64,000 bases of DNA from Arthonia radiata. Its lineage: Eukaryota > Ascomycota > Arthoniomycetes > Arthoniales > Arthoniaceae. Under the pieces are notes generated by a model, which saw only the letters and a list, made by a program, of their open reading frames with translations, did not search any database and had not been told where the DNA came from. Where the stretch lies: contig PSQN01000013.1 of NCBI GenBank assembly GCA_002989075.1, positions 778,379 to 842,378 on the forward strand, given 5' to 3'. The position numbers were made by a program, and so were the translations under genes. This document shows, piece after piece, positions 1 to 12,400 of this stretch (its first letter is position 1; every line of letters starts with the position of its first letter).

Positions 1-3000
1 GCTAATTGTACTCGTATTGTCCTTTATTAACTTTATAATCTTAATAAGGCCCGTTATTGATGCTCTAAACTTACCGAGTAGACGCTTCAGTTAGACAGCT
101 TTCTACGTAGCTACGGTTAAAGCAACCAATTTAGCTTCAGTAGTACTAAGCGTTACGATACGCTATAGCGCTAAATACTAGGTAACTAGAGCTTTCTTAA
201 TATTTCTAATATCTTTCTTAGCGTTACCCCTAAAGTTAAACTCTACGCCTTTATTAAGTATTCCCTTAATGTAGCGGAGTATCTACTTAGTCTCTAGGTA
301 GTACTGTTTAGTTAAGTTAGATATATAGCGACACAGCTTAATAACCGTTAAGACAATATTCGGTCGGGTAATTATCGCTGCGTATATAAGAAAGCTGTAA
401 GCTCGCTAGTATTAACTTAGTAATTTGGCTAACGACTAATAGTCCTATAGCGGTAGCAGTATCTCAATATTTTTACTTAACGGTATGTCTTAGAGCTTAT
501 AATTAGATATACCCAGCTTACTTAGTATACGCTTAAAGTAAGCTCTCTAGCTTAGCTTAAGCTTTTATAGCGCCTAATTATACTTAACTTTAATACCTAG
601 AAAGTACTATAGCTCGCCTATATTCTTTATCTTGTAGCGGCTACTTAGCTTCTTCTTAGTCTTATTTATAAGTTTATAATTTAAAGCAGCAATTAGAAAG
701 TTATTAATATAGATAAGTATCTAAACGCTGCTACGGAAGAACAGGTAGTAGTTATACTCTAAGCGGTTAAAGTCTTAGCTAACTAACGTACATACAGCAT
801 CTTTATACTACTTCTAAGCTAACTGCTTGAGCCCGTACAGCGTACGGTTTAACTTCTATTTTATACCCGTCTCTAGCGGTTATACCCCTTTCGGCGGTTT
901 TATCTATAACTTAACGTCGTTAGAAAGGAAAGGATTTAGAAAAGCTGTTACTATATTTATTTAGTCGTACTTAAGGTTATTAGTAGCGACTAATACTATA
1001 AATAGCCGAAACGTATTAGTCTTAGTAACTATAGTAAAGGTCTCATCGAAATCGATACCTTACTTTTGTACGAAGCTCTTTACTACTACGCGTATCTTAT
1101 ACCAAACAATCTTACCCTTATCGTTAACTTTTAGCTTAAATATCTATCTTATTAGAAGCGTCTTCTTCCCTTTTAATAGGTATCTCTAAGTAAACGTACC
1201 GTTCTACTGCTAACTACTAAGCTCTTTAGTAATTGCCTTGCTTTAGCGGTTCTAGTTAAGCTATATCGTCTACTTATAAGTCTTAGGCTCTAGTAGCTAG
1301 TAACTACTATTATCGACAGCGGCAGTAAATGCCTTAGCGAAGCTAAATACCGTAAATAGCCTAATAAACGCGCTAGAAATATAGCTGTAGTTAAATAAAA
1401 ATAAAAGCGGATTCTATAAGTCGTTCTCTACTATGCTAGCTACCGTCTTATTTAAATTAGAGTAATTTACCTTATCTATACCTCTATACCAGTATTTAGC
1501 TTCTTTAGTTAACAGCGTTACTAGCTCCTTAATAGCTAGCCTACAGCTAGTCGCAATATTAAATAAAGTACGTAGGTTAACAACTACTCTACGTATTAGA
1601 GTAAATTACGCTAATAATCCTAGTATTACGCTATAATAGCGTCTATCGCGCTTATTAAGGTCTTTAACGCTTATATCTATATTACCTAGAATGTTAGCTG
1701 AGTTATACTCGTCGAGCCTAGACTTTTACTAATAATCTTACTACTAAGGCTGCTTAAACTAGTCTAGCAGCGACTACCGTACTTACTTCTATTTAGCTAG
1801 CAATATCTTATCTGCTAGCTTCTTAGCTTTACCTTTGTTAGGCGGCTCCTCGGTATTAAATCGGATACAAACTCGCTTAGATTTAGGCTTAGAGTTAGAC
1901 TTAAGCTCCTCGCTATTATACAATATAAAGTCTTTAACGTTACTAAACGGCTAACTAAACGTTAAATCAATAGGATCTAAGTGGGGCTAAAGCGGCGTAT
2001 AGGCCTCTTTATCCTTATTATCGGTATTAGCGTTCTCTAGGTTAGCTAAATTAGATAAAATATTCTTAATAGTCTTAAAGCGTATCTTATCGAATTAAAC
2101 GTAAGAGGTCTCTATTACCCCTCTACGTATTAAGACTAATATTTAGTAAGCATATTGGCTACTATTTATCGCGTAACTAACTATTTTGTCTATATATGCT
2201 TTAGTTACAAACTTACTACGTATATAACGTACGTTAGAGACCGTTATATATACGGTACAGCTAAACGCGCGCAAGTAAGATATATTTAAAGCTAGTCTAT
2301 TACCTTACCTAATTACCTCGTTAATAGTTTAATATAGAGTCTTGCTATTTAGGGCCTTTATTGTAGTTTGGTTAAGTATATATATTGTAGTACAATATAC
2401 TTTATTCTAATATTTCTGCGGGAACTTGCCGCTAACAAGCATTGTACGCACTATATTGTAGATTAGCCTATTAGTACGCTCCGCGACTCTATTCTTTGTA
2501 AGCGTGTAAGCTAGTACTGTATAAACATAGATCCTAGCTCAATAATAGTAGTCGATAAGCAGTATAAACTTAGTACCGCGGTCGATCTTAATACTCTTAA
2601 TATTAACAGACAATTAGTATATAAGCAAGCTTTAAAAGGACTTAAAGCTATCTAACACATTAGCTCTAAATTTACTGTTTAATAGACAATAATATTGAGT
2701 ATAAGTTACGTTATCTATTATATTTAAGCTTATATTATACCCCTTATCGGCAGACACTAGGGTAATAGGCCCTATTAAATTAAGATAGAGCTGTTCTATA
2801 TACCCGTTATACCGCTTCTAAGGTACGTAACTGTTAGAATATATTGTCTTACCTTAAGCATAGGCGTTACAGTTGTGTCAAGGCTTACTAATACTATAGT
2901 CGATACCGCTAACCTACTTAGTAGTCTTCTAAATATAGTCGTACGAGGTATACTTAAAACATAAGTACCAAACTTTTAACGACACAGACAGTTTAACAGC

Positions 3001-4951
3001 AGTAGTATCTATAAAATTTAGTAGCCAATGTCTTTTAGTATTAACTAGAGCGACTATCTTATCTATTATACTAGTATAGACAACCTAATTCTCTATAGTA
3101 TGTACACTTAAGCTGTATTTAGCTATCTTATAACTTAACAGAAGATTAATAAACAGGCTTAAAAGGTATAATACATTGTATAGCTATAGAATAACAACGT
3201 TACCGTTAGACTTATACGCTCTAACGTTAACTCGACTACGCTTAGTTATCTATACAGTGTTTTTTACAGTATATACCGTAATTAAGCAATTCTTAACGTT
3301 TTTAAATATTTTTAAGTCGTTATATATATAGTCTAAGACGCCTAAGTTAGCTAGCTAGTTAGCTAATATCTAAGTAGTTAAGCTAGTAGTAAGATACGTA
3401 GCTACTGCCTTAGTATTATTATTATAGCGGTTGTTGCTCTTAGTACCTCTACTTAGGCTACTTCTTCTAGAACCGTCTTCTTTTTTAAAGATATTACCTT
3501 TTATAAGATTAGTACCTCTAAGCTTTCTAACTTGCTTAGTAGGCTTCTAGTTCTCTAAAGCCTTCTCTAGGTAAGCGTAGAAACAGTTAGATTTCTAATA
3601 ACGATAATTGCTGTATACTAAGTACTTGCTCTTAGTATTGTTGTTATTGTTAATAGCCAGGTTTATAGCGTCTATAGTGCTATAGAACCTCTTTAACTTA
3701 ATAATTTGCTACTTTTCTATTACTTCTTTAAATAGTTTACTTAACTTAATAGTTAAGAGATTTAGTAAAGCTTAATACTTACTCTACTTATATAACGCCT
3801 ACTAATTAAAGCCTTTAACGTTTAATATACTCTATAGAAATATAATAACCTTTATTTAGTTACTTAAATACTTCTATACGTTTAGTACAGTAAGTTTATT
3901 AAGACGGCTTATTTAGGTCTTAAACTTAATATAGTAGTTCTTTATATTCTTGTACTTACTTACTAATAGCGTTAGAAACTAATATACAACGTTATACGTC
4001 TTAGTATAGCCCGTCTTCTTATATCTCTTAAGGTATTCTTACTTATTACTTGTATGCTTATACTTATCGTTATCTAGAGTCCTTTTAATTTTAATTATAA
4101 CGTTATTAAGTATATAAAGCAACGCCTTCGCTTTCTTTATATTTTAATTCTTTTATAGTTCTATTTAAGCTCTAAACTTAGTAGAGGTTATTTCTTAATA
4201 AGGGTCTAAAGGGCGTATAGTACGAGCTTCTAAACTAATCTAAATAACAAACTTTTAGAGACTTATTACTTTAAGTAAGTTCTTAATATTGCTTTTCTAG
4301 TTTATATAGTTTTTTAAGCCTATAAGATACTTAAACTTAATATTTTACTTAAGGTCTGCTATCGTAGTAACTAGTTAACGGCTACTATTACTACTTAACC
4401 TCCTAAACTTTACTGTATAACTAATTCTTGTCCGTTTATAATAAATCTAAGCTCTTTTAATACGCTAGACCTTATAGTAATACTACACAAAGCCTTAGAT
4501 CAATATTAATAAGTACGGGCAGACAATACGTTAGTATCGTTATTCGCGCTACTAAACTTAGTGCAGGAATGCTCTAGTTTGCTTATAACTTTGATAAGTA
4601 GTCAACTGCTTAATTCTCAGCAGAATCTTGTACTAATAACTAAATAATGACTGCGCAATTACATTAATGCTACAGATACGCGATTCGGGCTCATAACCTG
4701 TCAGAACACTGCTAGTGCCAGTGTCATAGAATTGCGTGTGTTCTTCCTAATCTGGAAGACGTCCGGTGCTTGACACAAGGTCGAGCCAAGACTCCGGCTA
4801 TCGAACATCCTGACACTATGTAGCTTGTGTAGCACCAACAAGACGTGTCATAAAAGTTGAGACTGCACCCAGGAAACATGGACGCAGATTTCCGACAGAG
4901 GCATGTATCAGCTTAGCATGAAACATTTACCGGACCCATGGCTACTTGACA
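1..4951 (-). mobile_element. Decayed Ty1/copia LTR retrotransposon, RIP-like composition, cut by left window edge
   Basis: Read on the minus strand, the parts lie in copia order: a gag-like region at about 3500-4550, integrase-like at about 2200-3000, reverse-transcriptase-like at about 600-1500 (a recognisable FDETF-type motif near 1040-1060), and the RNase H side towards base 1. The integrase-before-RT order is what separates copia from gypsy elements. Bases 1 to about 4560 are very AT-rich and poor in CpA/TpG while many CpG remain, as expected of repeat-induced point mutation. The element is heavily broken and looks old; no age in years can be given. Its second LTR lies outside the window. 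Confidence 0.85.
4699..4951 (-). repeat. Candidate 5' LTR of the copia element, with adjacent primer-binding site
   Basis: The stretch begins TGTCA and ends TGACA, a 5-base terminal inverted repeat typical of LTRs. Directly beside it, 4687-4698 read on the minus strand is GGTTATGAGCCC, which complements the anticodon arm of fungal initiator tRNA-Met, the half-tRNA primer many copia elements use. The LTR therefore ends exactly where a primer-binding site should start. The partner LTR is not in the window, so the outer end at 4951 is an inference. Unlike the internal region, this stretch is not AT-biased. Confidence 0.55.
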
Positions 4952-4964
4952 GGACTAAAAGAAC

Positions 4965-5038
4965 TGACCAGCACCATAATTAGAGTTCCGATGCGAGAAA
5001 GTGACCAGCACCATAATCAGAGTTCCGATGCGAGAAAG
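4965..5038. repeat. Tandem duplication of a 37-base unit
   Basis: Two head-to-tail copies of a 37-base unit (4965-5001 and 5002-5038) differ by about one base. They lie just outside the candidate LTR. The near identity means a recent local duplication. Confidence 0.9.
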
Positions 5039-6972
5039 TGAGCCTTCTCGACCTAAGTCGCTCGACACATACGATTCCACTCAACTTGACGCCTGGCTCC
5101 CAGCGTCCGTTGGCCCCCAGCGCAACACACTTTTTGCGGATGCAGTAACCAGAAATGGGCCCGTGTCAGTGTTGGGCTGGGGCCATCGGCCATCGGGGTG
5201 CAAAGGGATAGGTTTGCAACACAGCTCGATGAGTGACGCTTTACAGCCTCTCTTCGACTCGGGTGGGTAGCGTACCCGTAAGCAAATCAGAGTCTACCAA
5301 TTTGTGCGATAGTCTTGCGAACAACCAGGATATCAGCGCTAGTGTTCGAGACTTGTCCTTTTAAAAGGCCGTGCGAGGCCGCTATATCGCTAGTGTCGAC
5401 GCGAGAGAGCACTTGCCGCGCGCTACTGTTGCGATCGTCTCTATCTGAGTGATCGTACTCCGTATTCGGTGAAGGACCACTTGGAAACGCTATCCATCCG
5501 AGTTGAAGAGAGGCTGTAGCTGTCTCGTCAGCCATGTCACGGGATGTATGGGATGGCGCATCAACATAGACTAGCGACTCATGATGTCGAGAATCATATT
5601 GGCGCACGTTCATCTCGGGAAGGTTGCCACTACTCAGAGATCAAGGACCCGTCTTAGTGATCCCAAGCAGTCAACACCTTGGCAAGCGTCGACAGAGTCT
5701 TCCGTCACTGCTGATCCAAGAATGCGCGTCGTATTTGTCTTATCATGTCGGACTCACAGTCCATCCCGTTGTTTCCGTCTCGATGTCTCTGATGCCATGA
5801 AAGCACGTGGGTGAGATACAAGTTCCACGTCGCCACTGGACATAACAACACCTATGACTATGATTGCCAGCTTGCCGCTGCATCCTCGATCCTTTTCTGA
5901 TGCTTTCCGTTCCCCCGCACGTGAAACGAACCCAACCCCGCATTTTGGTTATTCCAAAGGGTCTTCGCAAGACATCCTTACCATGTAGCCACTCAGAGAT
6001 GACTATTGTGGTCTCAGTCCAAGCACACTCATGAATTGCAACTGCACGCAGAGGCCTCTACGTCTCTTGCAGCCAGTTGCGAGTTGCCTTCCCCGTTTCA
6101 TAGCACATGTAATCGACACATTTGGAATGCGGTCGGTCACTCTTCAACAAACCCGTTCGTAACAGACACGCCGCGATTGTAGATTTCATCTTCACACGGC
6201 GACCCCGTGTCAGATCTCTGCACAGTCAACAGCACGCTAAGCCACCTCGTTCCTCGTTTCGCAAGAGTAATTCCTGTGATACACGTCCAGATGTTTCATC
6301 ACTGCTTGCGTCTGACCGGGTCCAAAGATGGACCTCTGTTTGGCGGAACTCAATGACGGCGTCAAGACAGATCTCAGTATTGAACGATCAGTCCCGCACA
6401 AACAGAGACGCCACGGATGATGTACACGGGCTCAGCTTTTTGCACAGCTAAGAGCATGCTTGAACACCCTGTCTTTCGCTCGATACGGATTCCTCTTGCG
6501 AAACGCCCATGGATGTCTCATCACTGGTTCTGTCCATCTGGGGACCGAAATCTCACTGTTTAGCTGGGGTCAATGACGGCGTGTAGAACAGATCTCAATT
6601 ACGAACGGCCAGTTCTTCACATCGGTATGGCCAGCGTGTTGATCTACTCGCCTCGTCAGGCCATGATTGTTATGGGAAACCTGGCCAGTTCCTACTGGCG
6701 ACGTTAAATAGCTGTGTTGGTCGACGCTATTGGAAATTTCTGCAGACCACAGCAACCTACCATTCCAGCAATCTACAATCAGGCACTTCGAATCGCTCAG
6801 CGAAAAGCTTTCTCCATCTACTTACACATATTCAAACCTCAGCAGCGCAACGCTCACGTCAGGCCCAACGTCGCAATCTCCTTCCAATTTATTCGATTAC
6901 CCGAAGGTGAGTCTCACGACTGAACGGTCATGTCAAGAAGCAGGATGTTAACAATCAAGTTTCATAGCAACC
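5039..6972. other. No convincing gene
   Basis: Only short overlapping open frames on both strands, with no recognisable domain, splice pattern or repeat. The last 200 bases are rich in CA and TC and probably hold the 5' leader of the gene that starts at 6973. Confidence 0.5.
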
Positions 6973-7487
6973 ATGTCAGGAGGAGGCTGGACCGGCGCAG
7001 GCAACACAGGCACCGTCCTCGGCATCGTCACCTCGGCGATCACCTTCACTGGCCTCGGCCTCGCTGCCTACCACAAAGACAAGATTCGCGCAGCCTTTGC
7101 CCGCGTTGGCGAGGGGAGAGCGGAAGCTGGCGACGAGGAGACGGTCATGGACACCATCAATAGGCACCCGCATGGGTATGTCTGGCTGGCACTTCATATC
7201 TTGTCCGCGTGTATTCTGAAGGGCGATGCACTGACAACACTCACAGGACTTCAAATGTCGAGGGTGCCCTCCGCGGTGGCGGCCACGCAGATGCGGCGCA
7301 GAGAATTGAGGCTGTCCGAGGCAGGGCTTCACAGCGTGCTGGTGCGAGCAGGGTTACGACAACAGCGACCGAAGGCGAAGATCCTGGGAACCCACCTCGC
7401 GGTGGAGTGAACCCTCAGGGCGGTGGAGGCGGGCATGGTGGGCTGAGGGGCCTTGTTCGGCCGAGAGGCGGCCAGCAGAGGCAATAG
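6973..7487 (+). CDS. Small membrane-helix protein with Gly/Arg-rich tail, family copy 1
   Basis: Two exons, 6973-7175 and 7247-7487, joined by a canonical intron (GTATGT...CACAG), give 147 residues. An N-terminal hydrophobic helix (about residues 12-33) is followed by a basic-acidic stretch with an AFARVGEG motif, then a low-complexity half ending in NPQGGGGGHGG and RPRGGQQRQ. I do not recognise the family. A related gene starts at 9683 and a related 3' exon lies at 10737-10982: all share the NxQGG block, and copy 2 also shares the helix plus A[FY]ARV motif. A single-pass membrane or organelle protein is an inference from the helix only. Confidence 0.65.
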
Positions 7488-9682
7488 CATCGCTATGTCA
7501 GATGACCACGATGTAGCCGCCGCTTATTTAGCTGAGGCTTTACCGCGGGAACTGTCAGCCTTGGTGGCCTCGTAGCAGCGCGATAGAGCTGCGTCCATTC
7601 TTTGAATGCTTTGTCGGCAGTCGACATACAGACATGCCAACCTCTTTACGAATATCTTCAGTGCAATGTAGTCTTTTCTCGTGCTTCGTGGCAAGCTCCT
7701 CCTAGTAAGGCTCAAGGCTAAACCCCCTCAGGCTTGTTATCAGGACGTTGCTTGGGGTAAAATACTGAACCGAGTCAGGGAGTCAGCGTATCTCGTAAGT
7801 CGACGGAAAGGCCAGGCAATCGTTAGGGCAATCAAAGAAAGCAACCACCCATTCCGAACTAGTCTTGTACGCAAAAATTCCATGTGGCAGAAGATGTACA
7901 CGCTCATATAACACCGAGGACTTGGGACTTTCTCTTTTCCTTTGACTTTGAACCTCCACACGCATCGAGCCAAAGCTTACCCGGCAGCATATAGTTCTGG
8001 ATGGATACGTGTGACATCGTACGGATGCGACCTTCACAGTTCCGACAAACTAGAATCGCGTACTAAGCACGCGCAATCTGTGAAATCCATCAAGACATGT
8101 CACGGCGTCTTCATCTCGCCGTAGGCTTGCGCGCGGCTGTAAAAGCAATGCCTCTGTTGAAATGTATTGTAGATACTAATCTGGGGATTGCAGAATGTTT
8201 TACACGGTACAAGTCAATCAATTTTGTGCTCAGTCAACTACAAAGTGCTCATCGTACTGAGCCCGGAAAGGTATACGGGCACCAAACTGAGGTATTCCAC
8301 AGCGTGGAGATTGCAACAAAGATCAAGCCAATGACCTCGTCACGTATGAGGTTGTACGTCATAAAGTCAATTAAACGCTCAGTGAGCGCATCGTGCCGTC
8401 TCAGCCAGGGTAAAGAGCAGAGGCTTCCCCCAATGCGTCCAGCAACAAATGTTCATTGAGCTTTGTACAGAGCCAACCGCCTCCTGGCCTAGCCCATTGT
8501 CAGACTGAGAAGTCGTCATCTGCCGTCGAGGAGATGCGGTCATGATAGCGTTGACAGGTATAGTGTAGCAGATATCTTGATGTTTGTGGGTCAAAAGGCG
8601 GCCCGTTCGCCGGACGTGGTTCGGGAGGCGAGCCGCATCCGCCGATGAGAGAGCCTAAACGTAGCAAGCAATATATGGCAGAGCATGATGATACGAAGAA
8701 GACTTACCATTTGCGAGGATGTCTTGACAACACGTGAGTCGCAGATGAGTTGGTTTATGCAGGCGAGATGGATCCTATTAAACAACCGTCGCATTGCCGC
8801 ATCGGGCAGGTCAGTATCCAGTGACGCTTTTCTACTGAGCCCGCACGCCTGCTTCGCCAACATCTCCTCTCCTCTCAAATAATCCGTTTCCAATCCAGAC
8901 TACGGTTCTTTAGAACTGTGTCTTCTGGTCTCTGGATCGCATATCCAGATTTCGCCAAGGAGCTAGTACGCGTTTGGTCGCAGAAAGCATCGCTCGGTGT
9001 CATACCGTGCTGAGATGTTTGTGCGACCCTCCTAAGACATTTTGAGACACATACAGCATACAACGTCATTCACATCGTTTGCAGGTAAGAAGAAACACAT
9101 TGCATGTTCTCACGATTGTTTGGCTCGTTCTGTTTCCAGCCGACTGGCGCTTCCGTACTCACCAAGGCAGCTTGGTGCCATCATCGCTCACGGTTGCCCA
9201 CCAATGCGACTGCGCTTGATGGTTAGTCTATCTGACAATCAAACGACTTTTCGGGGCCCCCCTTTGCCTTTACCGATCAAAGCATCGGCCCTATTTCATC
9301 AGTAATGATACACTTGGGAAACGCGCTTGGTCGTGTCTGTACTCTGCACTCGACCCTACAGAATCAACCGTGCCTCGTGAAATAAGCCATCTTGCATACA
9401 AACCCGCACCCCGCACGGATGACACAGTCTACATTACTTCTTACTTGTGGCACAATGGTCGTTTCAGACCCCATAAATGATACACGTGTCCCTGATTATA
9501 AGGGCTAGACAAACAGACGGCGATCGCGGAGAACGTGGTGTCACTCCTTTTCTTAAATAGTTGCACAGATTGCTCATGGCGGTCGCTCGTCTAGACACAT
9601 ATCGAAGTCATTATTAATATTGCACTTACAGCCATCAAAGAACAGAACCCGGCAGGATAATTCACTACTCACGCTCGAGAGG
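7488..9682. other. No convincing gene; 3' flank shared with 11.0 kb
   Basis: I see no supported gene in these 2.2 kb. The part at about 7575-7620 resembles 11030-11075, so the flank downstream of family copy 1 was duplicated together with the coding part. Open frames up to 120 codons occur on both strands but overlap one another and lack family features. Confidence 0.5.
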
Positions 9683-10330
9683 ATGTCGAACCCAGGACTT
9701 TCCACAGCAGCCGCTATTGCAGGACTCTGCACTACAGCACTGACGCTCGGCGGGATCGCCGTCGGTATCAAAGCTAGACATAGGATCTTCGCGGCATATG
9801 CCCGCGTGGCCGAAGCCCATCCCGAGCGTGGTGACGAAGACCTGGTCAGACAGGTCCGGAGCGAACCGGCAAATGCTGCGACAATACCTCTGATGGATAC
9901 AGCCGTTCGCACCACCGTGGGGCAAGAAGGAATCGAGAGAATAAATACAGTCGCAGCGGGGGGAAGGATCGTGCCCAGTCACGGCAGTAGTACCACTGAT
10001 AGCGGTGGGGGCTCGCCGGTGGAAAGCAGGACCTCAAGACAAAGAGCGAATACCGCTACCGTCCCCGGGACCGCAACTGTCCCTGAGGAGCTCGAGGCTC
10101 CAGCCATTGCAGCCGCAACTCCATCGTCGGATAGCTGGTCTTCAGAGCTCAGGAAACGGATTCGCGTTGCGCCCGTCAATACTCAAGGCGGCACACATGG
10201 GCTGGGAGGAGAAGCTGGCCATTATAACTTTCCGAAAGCAGGACTCAGGCACACGTTGGATATTGTCGAACATCCTTTTGAAGCTTGGGAAGTACACAAA
10301 GGTAAGAAAGAGGGTGAACACAAGCCTTAA
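9683..10330 (+). CDS. Small membrane-helix protein family, copy 2
   Basis: An open frame of 215 residues from the ATG at 9683. The N-terminus has a hydrophobic helix (about residues 8-29) followed by AAYARVAEAHPERGDED, which lines up with AAFARVGEGRAEAGDEE of the gene at 6973. Later blocks also match: QEGIERI against DAAQRIEA, and NTQGGTHGLGG against NPQGGGGGHGG. The middle is rich in Ser, Thr, Gly and Ala. The last 10 codons are doubtful, because a good donor (AAAG|GTAAGA) lies at 10303 and the real end may be spliced. Function unknown. Confidence 0.55.
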   Translation: MSNPGLSTAAAIAGLCTTALTLGGIAVGIKARHRIFAAYARVAEAHPERGDEDLVRQVRSEPANAATIPLMDTAVRTTVGQEGIERINTVAAGGRIVPSHGSSTTDSGGGSPVESRTSRQRANTATVPGTATVPEELEAPAIAAATPSSDSWSSELRKRIRVAPVNTQGGTHGLGGEAGHYNFPKAGLRHTLDIVEHPFEAWEVHKGKKEGEHKP

Positions 10331-10736
10331 TGTAAGGCTAGACACTACAAGGCTTCTTCAAAGCTGGCTGGCTGTATCCAGTCTCGAAAGCTGGGCTGAT
10401 CACTTTTCTTGGTCCTTCGATCATCTTCTATACTTCACCGCGCTTGTCTAAGACCAGGCTTTCGATCTGGAGTGTGGTCTTAGTGCAGTCTTGTTAGGAC
10501 GTCCACCCGCTTGCAAAGACGCGACCAGATGTTTCGTGTGTTGCATAAGAAGAGCTCAAACATCATCCGAGGGACTGCCCGGTACATCGGAACGATATGT
10601 CGAGGAGTGGGTAAGTTCTTGCCTGCCCGTAGAAGACGATACACTTTTCTCTACAAAGACCTCGCGATTATGCAAATTTATGTCGGTGTCGATGTCCACA
10701 GATCGCACAAGTCATAGCAATAAGAGCCTTTTTCAG

Positions 10737-10982
10737 TATGAATCGTACTGCCTGTGTAGGGCCGGATGTCGAGGGAGGCAGTCGGGGGCTTCTGGCTTTG
10801 GCGGTGTTGCTAGTAGCAGCCCAAGGGGAGTCAGGCAAGACTCATCTAGTGATGAGGAGAAGGAGAAGAAGAAAAAGACGACGCCGAAAACTAAGATGAA
10901 CGCGCAGGGAGGCGGGGAATCGCTTGGTGGCGAGCGCATGCGTGTTCGGCCACGAGGTGGAATGCAGCGTTCTCAGGGGTGA
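10737..10982 (+). CDS. Small family, copy 3: 3' exon or remnant
   Basis: After a polypyrimidine tract and CAG acceptor at 10731-10736 an open frame of about 81 residues runs to a TGA. It has a Ser/Asp/Glu/Lys-rich stretch and ends in NAQGGGESLGG and RVRPRGGMQRSQG, closely like the tail of the protein encoded at 6973-7487. I could not join a first exon with the hydrophobic helix. It may be a separate gene with an unresolved 5' end, a last exon of the gene at 9683, or a remnant. Confidence 0.35.
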   Translation, partial: YESYCLCRAGCRGRQSGASGFGGVASSSPRGVRQDSSSDEEKEKKKKTTPKTKMNAQGGGESLGGERMRVRPRGGMQRSQG

Positions 10983-11350
10983 GTAGTATGCATTGTGATG
11001 CACGCAGCCTTCGACGCCGCAACCGTAGCAATATAGCTGCGTTCACTCTTTTGCGCTTTCCATTGCGGGACAATACCTACACTGGTCCTATATACTCATA
11101 CGTTCCTGTCTTCTAATGTGGTCCGAGTTTTCATCTTGCTCTGCAGCTGGGAATTATCAGCATCATTTCCTCCCTCAAGAGTTCAACGCTACTTTGCTCA
11201 ACTGCGTATAGTCAAGGTTTGGTATGTGCTGATGACGAGCCCAAGGCTTGAGCACATCGTCGCGAATACAACCTCTTTCGGTCTGTTCCACTGAACCCAA
11301 AAGATGAAACACCTACGGGTCGCACATTTATTCACAATAATTTGTAACAA
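10983..11350. other. Spacer with duplicated flank
   Basis: About 11030-11075 resembles 7575-7620, both downstream of members of the small-protein family. Nothing else was found. Confidence 0.4.
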
Positions 11351-11695
11351 GTGTGAGACGTAAGCATTCGCAGAACGCACTGAATCTCATTGCGCCAATG
11401 GTGACAGCAGTGTAGTTTTGCATAAGTATACGGTGCTGTATGGGAATGCAGACCATCTATTGCAGTGTACGAAACGTATGCTTTCGCAGAACACACTAAA
11501 TCTCATTACGCCAATGATGCCAGCAAAGAAGTCTTGCATAATCCCACGGTGTTGTTGGGAAGTGCAGACCATCTATTGCAGTGTGCGCAACGTATACTTT
11601 CGCAGAACACACTGGATCTTATTGCGCCAATGACGCCAGCAACAACATTCTGCGCAATCCCACCGTATTATCGGTCAGTGCAGACCATCAAGAGC
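11351..11695 (+). repeat. Three tandem copies of a ~115-base unit
   Basis: Units start at 11351, 11465 and 11581. Each carries the core TTCGCAGAAC, then AATCTCATT or a variant, GCCAATG and GTGCAGACCATC. The copies have diverged by perhaps 10-20 percent. They end about 140 bases before the start codon at 11832, so they could act upstream of that gene, but no function can be shown. Confidence 0.85.
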
Positions 11696-11831
11696 ATTAC
11701 TTAAACCAACATAACTGCTTACACTCCTCATCCAACTGCACACAAACCCCGCATCATCCCCAAGTAATCTCACCCACATTACCAAAACAACAACCCTTCA
11801 TTAAGGCATCTCCAGCCCCTTTCATCTCACC

Positions 11832-12035
11832 ATGGCAAAGCCCGAAATCGTCGAGAGAATCCTCAATGTCGTCAGTTTCGGTCATCATGGACACGACAAG
11901 GACGGTAAGAAGAACGAAACGGGCTTCACGCGGATAGGCTTGGGCACGTCAAGCACTACATCCAATACCAGCGACAGCAGCTCTTCCAACCCCCAGACGA
12001 ACACTGGCAATGGGCAAGACCCGCAGAAGAGGTGA
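11832..12035 (+). CDS. Hypothetical 67-residue protein
   Basis: A single-exon frame from an ATG with good context (CACCATGGC) to TGA. The first 30 residues are amphipathic with a His/Asp/Lys cluster (FGHHGHDKDGKK), then a Ser/Thr/Asn-rich tail. The preceding 100 bases are rich in CA/CT and free of ATG, like a fungal 5' leader. No family recognised; the small size leaves real doubt. Confidence 0.45.
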   Translation: MAKPEIVERILNVVSFGHHGHDKDGKKNETGFTRIGLGTSSTTSNTSDSSSSNPQTNTGNGQDPQKR

Positions 12036-12300
12036 TCGCTGTGTGCTGCGTTCGGCGCGCTGTATTCGGCAGGCGCACGAGGGTGAATGGGGTAGACGGT
12101 TGATTGGAGGTTGCGCGAGTGATACAAAAACGTGCAGCCACATGAGCCAGTAGCAAGACATCATGTATACTGTCCTTAATTCAAAATCAGCTCTTGACGA
12201 GCACCCACTCTCGCTACAGGCAAATTAGTCTCTATTTATGTCGTCTTTGCTGTTTTCTTCTTGCACGACATCTGTGAGATCTCTTTATCCTATAATGGTA
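12036..12300. other. Spacer after the small gene
   Basis: Nothing recognised; presumed 3' untranslated region, then the 20-base repeat array. Confidence 0.4.
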
Positions 12301-12400
12301 CATACGAGGTCGCTAATTAACATACGAGGTCACTAATTAACATACGAGGTCGCTTATTAACATACGAGGTCGCTTATTAACATACAAAGTCGCTTATCAC
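12301..12400. repeat. Five tandem copies of a 20-base unit
   Basis: Five 20-base units without length change, consensus CATACGAGGTCGCTTATTAA. Units 1 and 2 have CTAATTAA, unit 3 and 4 are identical, and unit 5 is the most diverged. There are no spacers, so it is a minisatellite, not a CRISPR array. Confidence 0.97.

Noticed and set aside
12301-12400. CRISPR array
   Set aside because: Units are directly contiguous with no spacers, and the organism is a fungus.
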